Position numbers and translations under genes: made by a program. This document shows positions 20,571-21,875 of a stretch of 21,875 nucleotides of DNA, one piece after another (position 1 is the first letter of the stretch; each line of letters begins with the position of its first letter). This DNA comes from Priapulus caudatus (Eukaryota; Priapulida; Priapulimorpha; Priapulimorphida; Priapulidae): NCBI RefSeq assembly GCF_000485595.1, contig NW_014578449.1, positions 44,831 to 66,705 of the forward strand. The letters run 5' to 3'. Under the pieces are notes generated by a model. It was not told where the DNA came from. It made no database searches and worked only from the letters and a program-made list of their open reading frames with translations.

Positions 20571-21749
20571 ATGTTCGCAGTTATANTGAGACAGTTTGTT
20601 ACCAAGTTGGAGTCTGCTAGAGAGCAGATATCTAATAGAAGTTCTCAGTTACTGGAAGCCATGTCCCATCATTCGACAACTCCACATGCATCCACTACTT
20701 CCTCCAAAAGGTCTTCAGTATCATTTGTACTTGCCATAAAAAAGGCAGCAGTTTGTGCTGCTCGTGTGAAACTGGAGTATGCACAAAAGGAAGCGGCAAT
20801 GCGTAAACAACAAATCGTTGCTGACAGAGCTGCACAACAGAGAAAGGAAGAGTCAGCACTCGAACTATTTCTTCTTGCCCAGGAAAAGGAAGTCGCCGCA
20901 AATGAAGCGGAAGTGCAAGCCCTAGAATCGTCTGTCGAGGGTCAGTCTCGTGGTGCAAGCTTATTGAACCTTCCCGCAGCAGATCCTAAAACTCGTACAG
21001 CAGCGTACATCCACGGAACTCCTGATAACACAGACGTTCATCTCAACCCACTCGCTAGGGAGTTCACAGAACAGGATCGAGGGGATGATGACAAGATACG
21101 CCGACACGTGTTTCCGGAGAAGTCCCAAGGTGACGTCTACTCCTCTCCCGAGGTACGTGCAGAAGTGAGACACTATCTGCCAGAAACAGATAATTACAAC
21201 ACACAGGTTTATTCTCGGAGACAGGACCCTGTACAAGTAAACTCGCTCACACACAGAGCGAATTGTGATCCACTACCAAATACTCGACAACTCACGCAAT
21301 ACTTGATGCGGAAGGACCTGACGATCTCCCGGCTCTATGTTTTCGACGGAACGCCCGAGTCGTACCGAACCTGGAAAGCAACGGTCAAAAGCGTTATGGA
21401 AGAACTGGATGTGAATAACTCCGAGGAGTTAGATCTACTACTCAAATGGAGTGGACCCAGCTGCAAGCAGCAGATTTTGAGTATCAAGTCAGCATCAGCA
21501 GGTAACCCTAGCCTAGGGTTACTTCGTGCTTGGGAACGCCTCGAGGAGCGATTTGGAAGTGCAGAAATGGTCGAGTCATCGATAAAACTGCGGGTCAAAA
21601 GCTTCCCAAAAATCTTGTCTAACAATATCAAGGTTCTCTATGACTTTGCAGATTTAGTGAGTGAAATCGAAGCCCTCATGCTAGAGCCAAAGCTAGAGAC
21701 ACTCGGCTTACTACAACTCCTCGTCTGGTGTAACTCCGCTGGTGTGTAA
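20571..21749 (+). CDS. BEL/Pao-type retrotransposon Gag-like protein (DUF1759 region), truncated by frameshift
   Basis: From ATG 20571 the frame runs 392 codons to TAA 21747-21749. An ambiguous base (n at 20586) gives an unreadable codon that may itself be an ATG start. Residues 1-45 are helical (KLESAREQISNRSSQLLEAM). About 55-130 form an Ala/Glu/Lys-rich coiled coil. The segment from about 245 on, with FDGTPESYRTWKATVKSV and later LLRAWERLEERFGSAE, matches in style the DUF1759 Gag-like domain of BEL/Pao LTR retrotransposons, which packages element RNA. The last dozen codons (after about 21708) do not fit the family, while a neighbouring frame does, so the natural reading is cut by a one-base shift. 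No LTR or primer-binding site was identified upstream. The frame remains open for eight codons upstream from TTG 20547. Confidence 0.8.
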   Translation: MFAVIXRQFVTKLESAREQISNRSSQLLEAMSHHSTTPHASTTSSKRSSVSFVLAIKKAAVCAARVKLEYAQKEAAMRKQQIVADRAAQQRKEESALELFLLAQEKEVAANEAEVQALESSVEGQSRGASLLNLPAADPKTRTAAYIHGTPDNTDVHLNPLAREFTEQDRGDDDKIRRHVFPEKSQGDVYSSPEVRAEVRHYLPETDNYNTQVYSRRQDPVQVNSLTHRANCDPLPNTRQLTQYLMRKDLTISRLYVFDGTPESYRTWKATVKSVMEELDVNNSEELDLLLKWSGPSCKQQILSIKSASAGNPSLGLLRAWERLEERFGSAEMVESSIKLRVKSFPKILSNNIKVLYDFADLVSEIEALMLEPKLETLGLLQLLVWCNSAGV

Positions 21750-21875
21750 GCTGCCTTATTTTCTGCAGGACAAGTGGACTAGTTCTGCTATTGGTTTCAC
21801 GAAGAAACACCATGTTGTATACCCACCATTCACTCATTTTGCCGCATTTATCCGGGAGCAAAGCAATCTGAGGAA
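21709..21875 (+). pseudogene. Continuation of the BEL/Pao Gag-like region in another frame, cut by the window edge
   Basis: From 21709 a frame different from the main one stays open to the window end and contains KLPYFLQDKW and VVYPPFTHFAAFIREQSNL, the conserved segment that normally follows DUF1759 in BEL/Pao polyproteins. The phase change lies near CTCGGCT at 21702-21708, consistent with one extra base. It may be a real inactivating mutation or an assembly error; the nearby n shows imperfect base calling. Confidence 0.75.

Larger units (their letters stand above)
20571..21875 (+). mobile_element. 5' part of a BEL/Pao LTR retrotransposon (incomplete in window)
   Basis: The Gag-like region and its continuation are all that is visible. 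Protease, reverse transcriptase, RNase H and integrase would lie beyond 21875. The 5' LTR should lie before 20571, but no terminal TG...CA unit could be delimited without the 3' copy. Confidence 0.7.

Overview
The window is a piece of an animal (metazoan), most likely invertebrate, nuclear genome. Two genes are split by spliceosomal introns with good GT/AG borders. One encodes a UBE3A-type HECT ubiquitin ligase and the other an ISWI chromatin remodeler. Introns and spacers are AT-rich and carry a tRNA-derived SINE, TTAGGG-like tracts and a BEL/Pao-type Gag reading frame. A marine invertebrate such as a sponge, cnidarian or mollusc would fit; I cannot name the species.

Layout. (1) 1-2160 is strikingly GC-rich and unlike the rest. 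A 21-bp minisatellite (1-615) runs into reading frames that change phase twice and carry a Cys/His cluster and an in-frame TGA; I read this as a decayed or transposon-derived gene of unknown family. (2) 2160-3542 holds a possible hAT transposon end and a promoter-like patch (CRE plus two CCAAT boxes in a 40-bp duplication). (3) 3543-4340, + strand, holds the last three coding exons of UBE3A/E6AP, including the catalytic cysteine; the upstream exons are not in the window. (4) 4341-7014 is a spacer between two convergent genes with no recognisable gene. (5) 7015-18869, - strand, is a nearly complete ISWI gene (SMARCA5/SMARCA1 orthologue). I could place 23 coding exons whose phases all agree, giving 3036 nt or 1011 codons plus stop; only the initiator exon is missing. 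Its introns host a SINE, a nuclear-receptor-like DR1 triplet in a duplicated repeat, a 90-bp degenerate tandem repeat, a CA/minisatellite block against a splice acceptor, a 53-bp tandem array and a GACA microsatellite. (6) 18870-20570 is repeat-rich: a long inverted repeat, three telomere-like tracts, a perfect 17-bp-arm hairpin and a 30-bp palindrome. It should contain the ISWI first exon and promoter, but I could not place them. (7) 20571-21875 is the 5' part of a BEL/Pao-type LTR retrotransposon gag, frame-broken near 21705.

The two host genes have no known direct pathway link: UBE3A transfers ubiquitin to proteins, and ISWI slides and spaces nucleosomes. I found no new enzymatic system. 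The observations most worth testing are the UG-repeat 3' splice site in front of the ISWI motif-VI exon, the orphaned 3' exons of UBE3A behind a GC-rich foreign-looking block, the Ser-Pro-rich N-terminus of this ISWI, and the palindromic, telomere-like DNA upstream of it.
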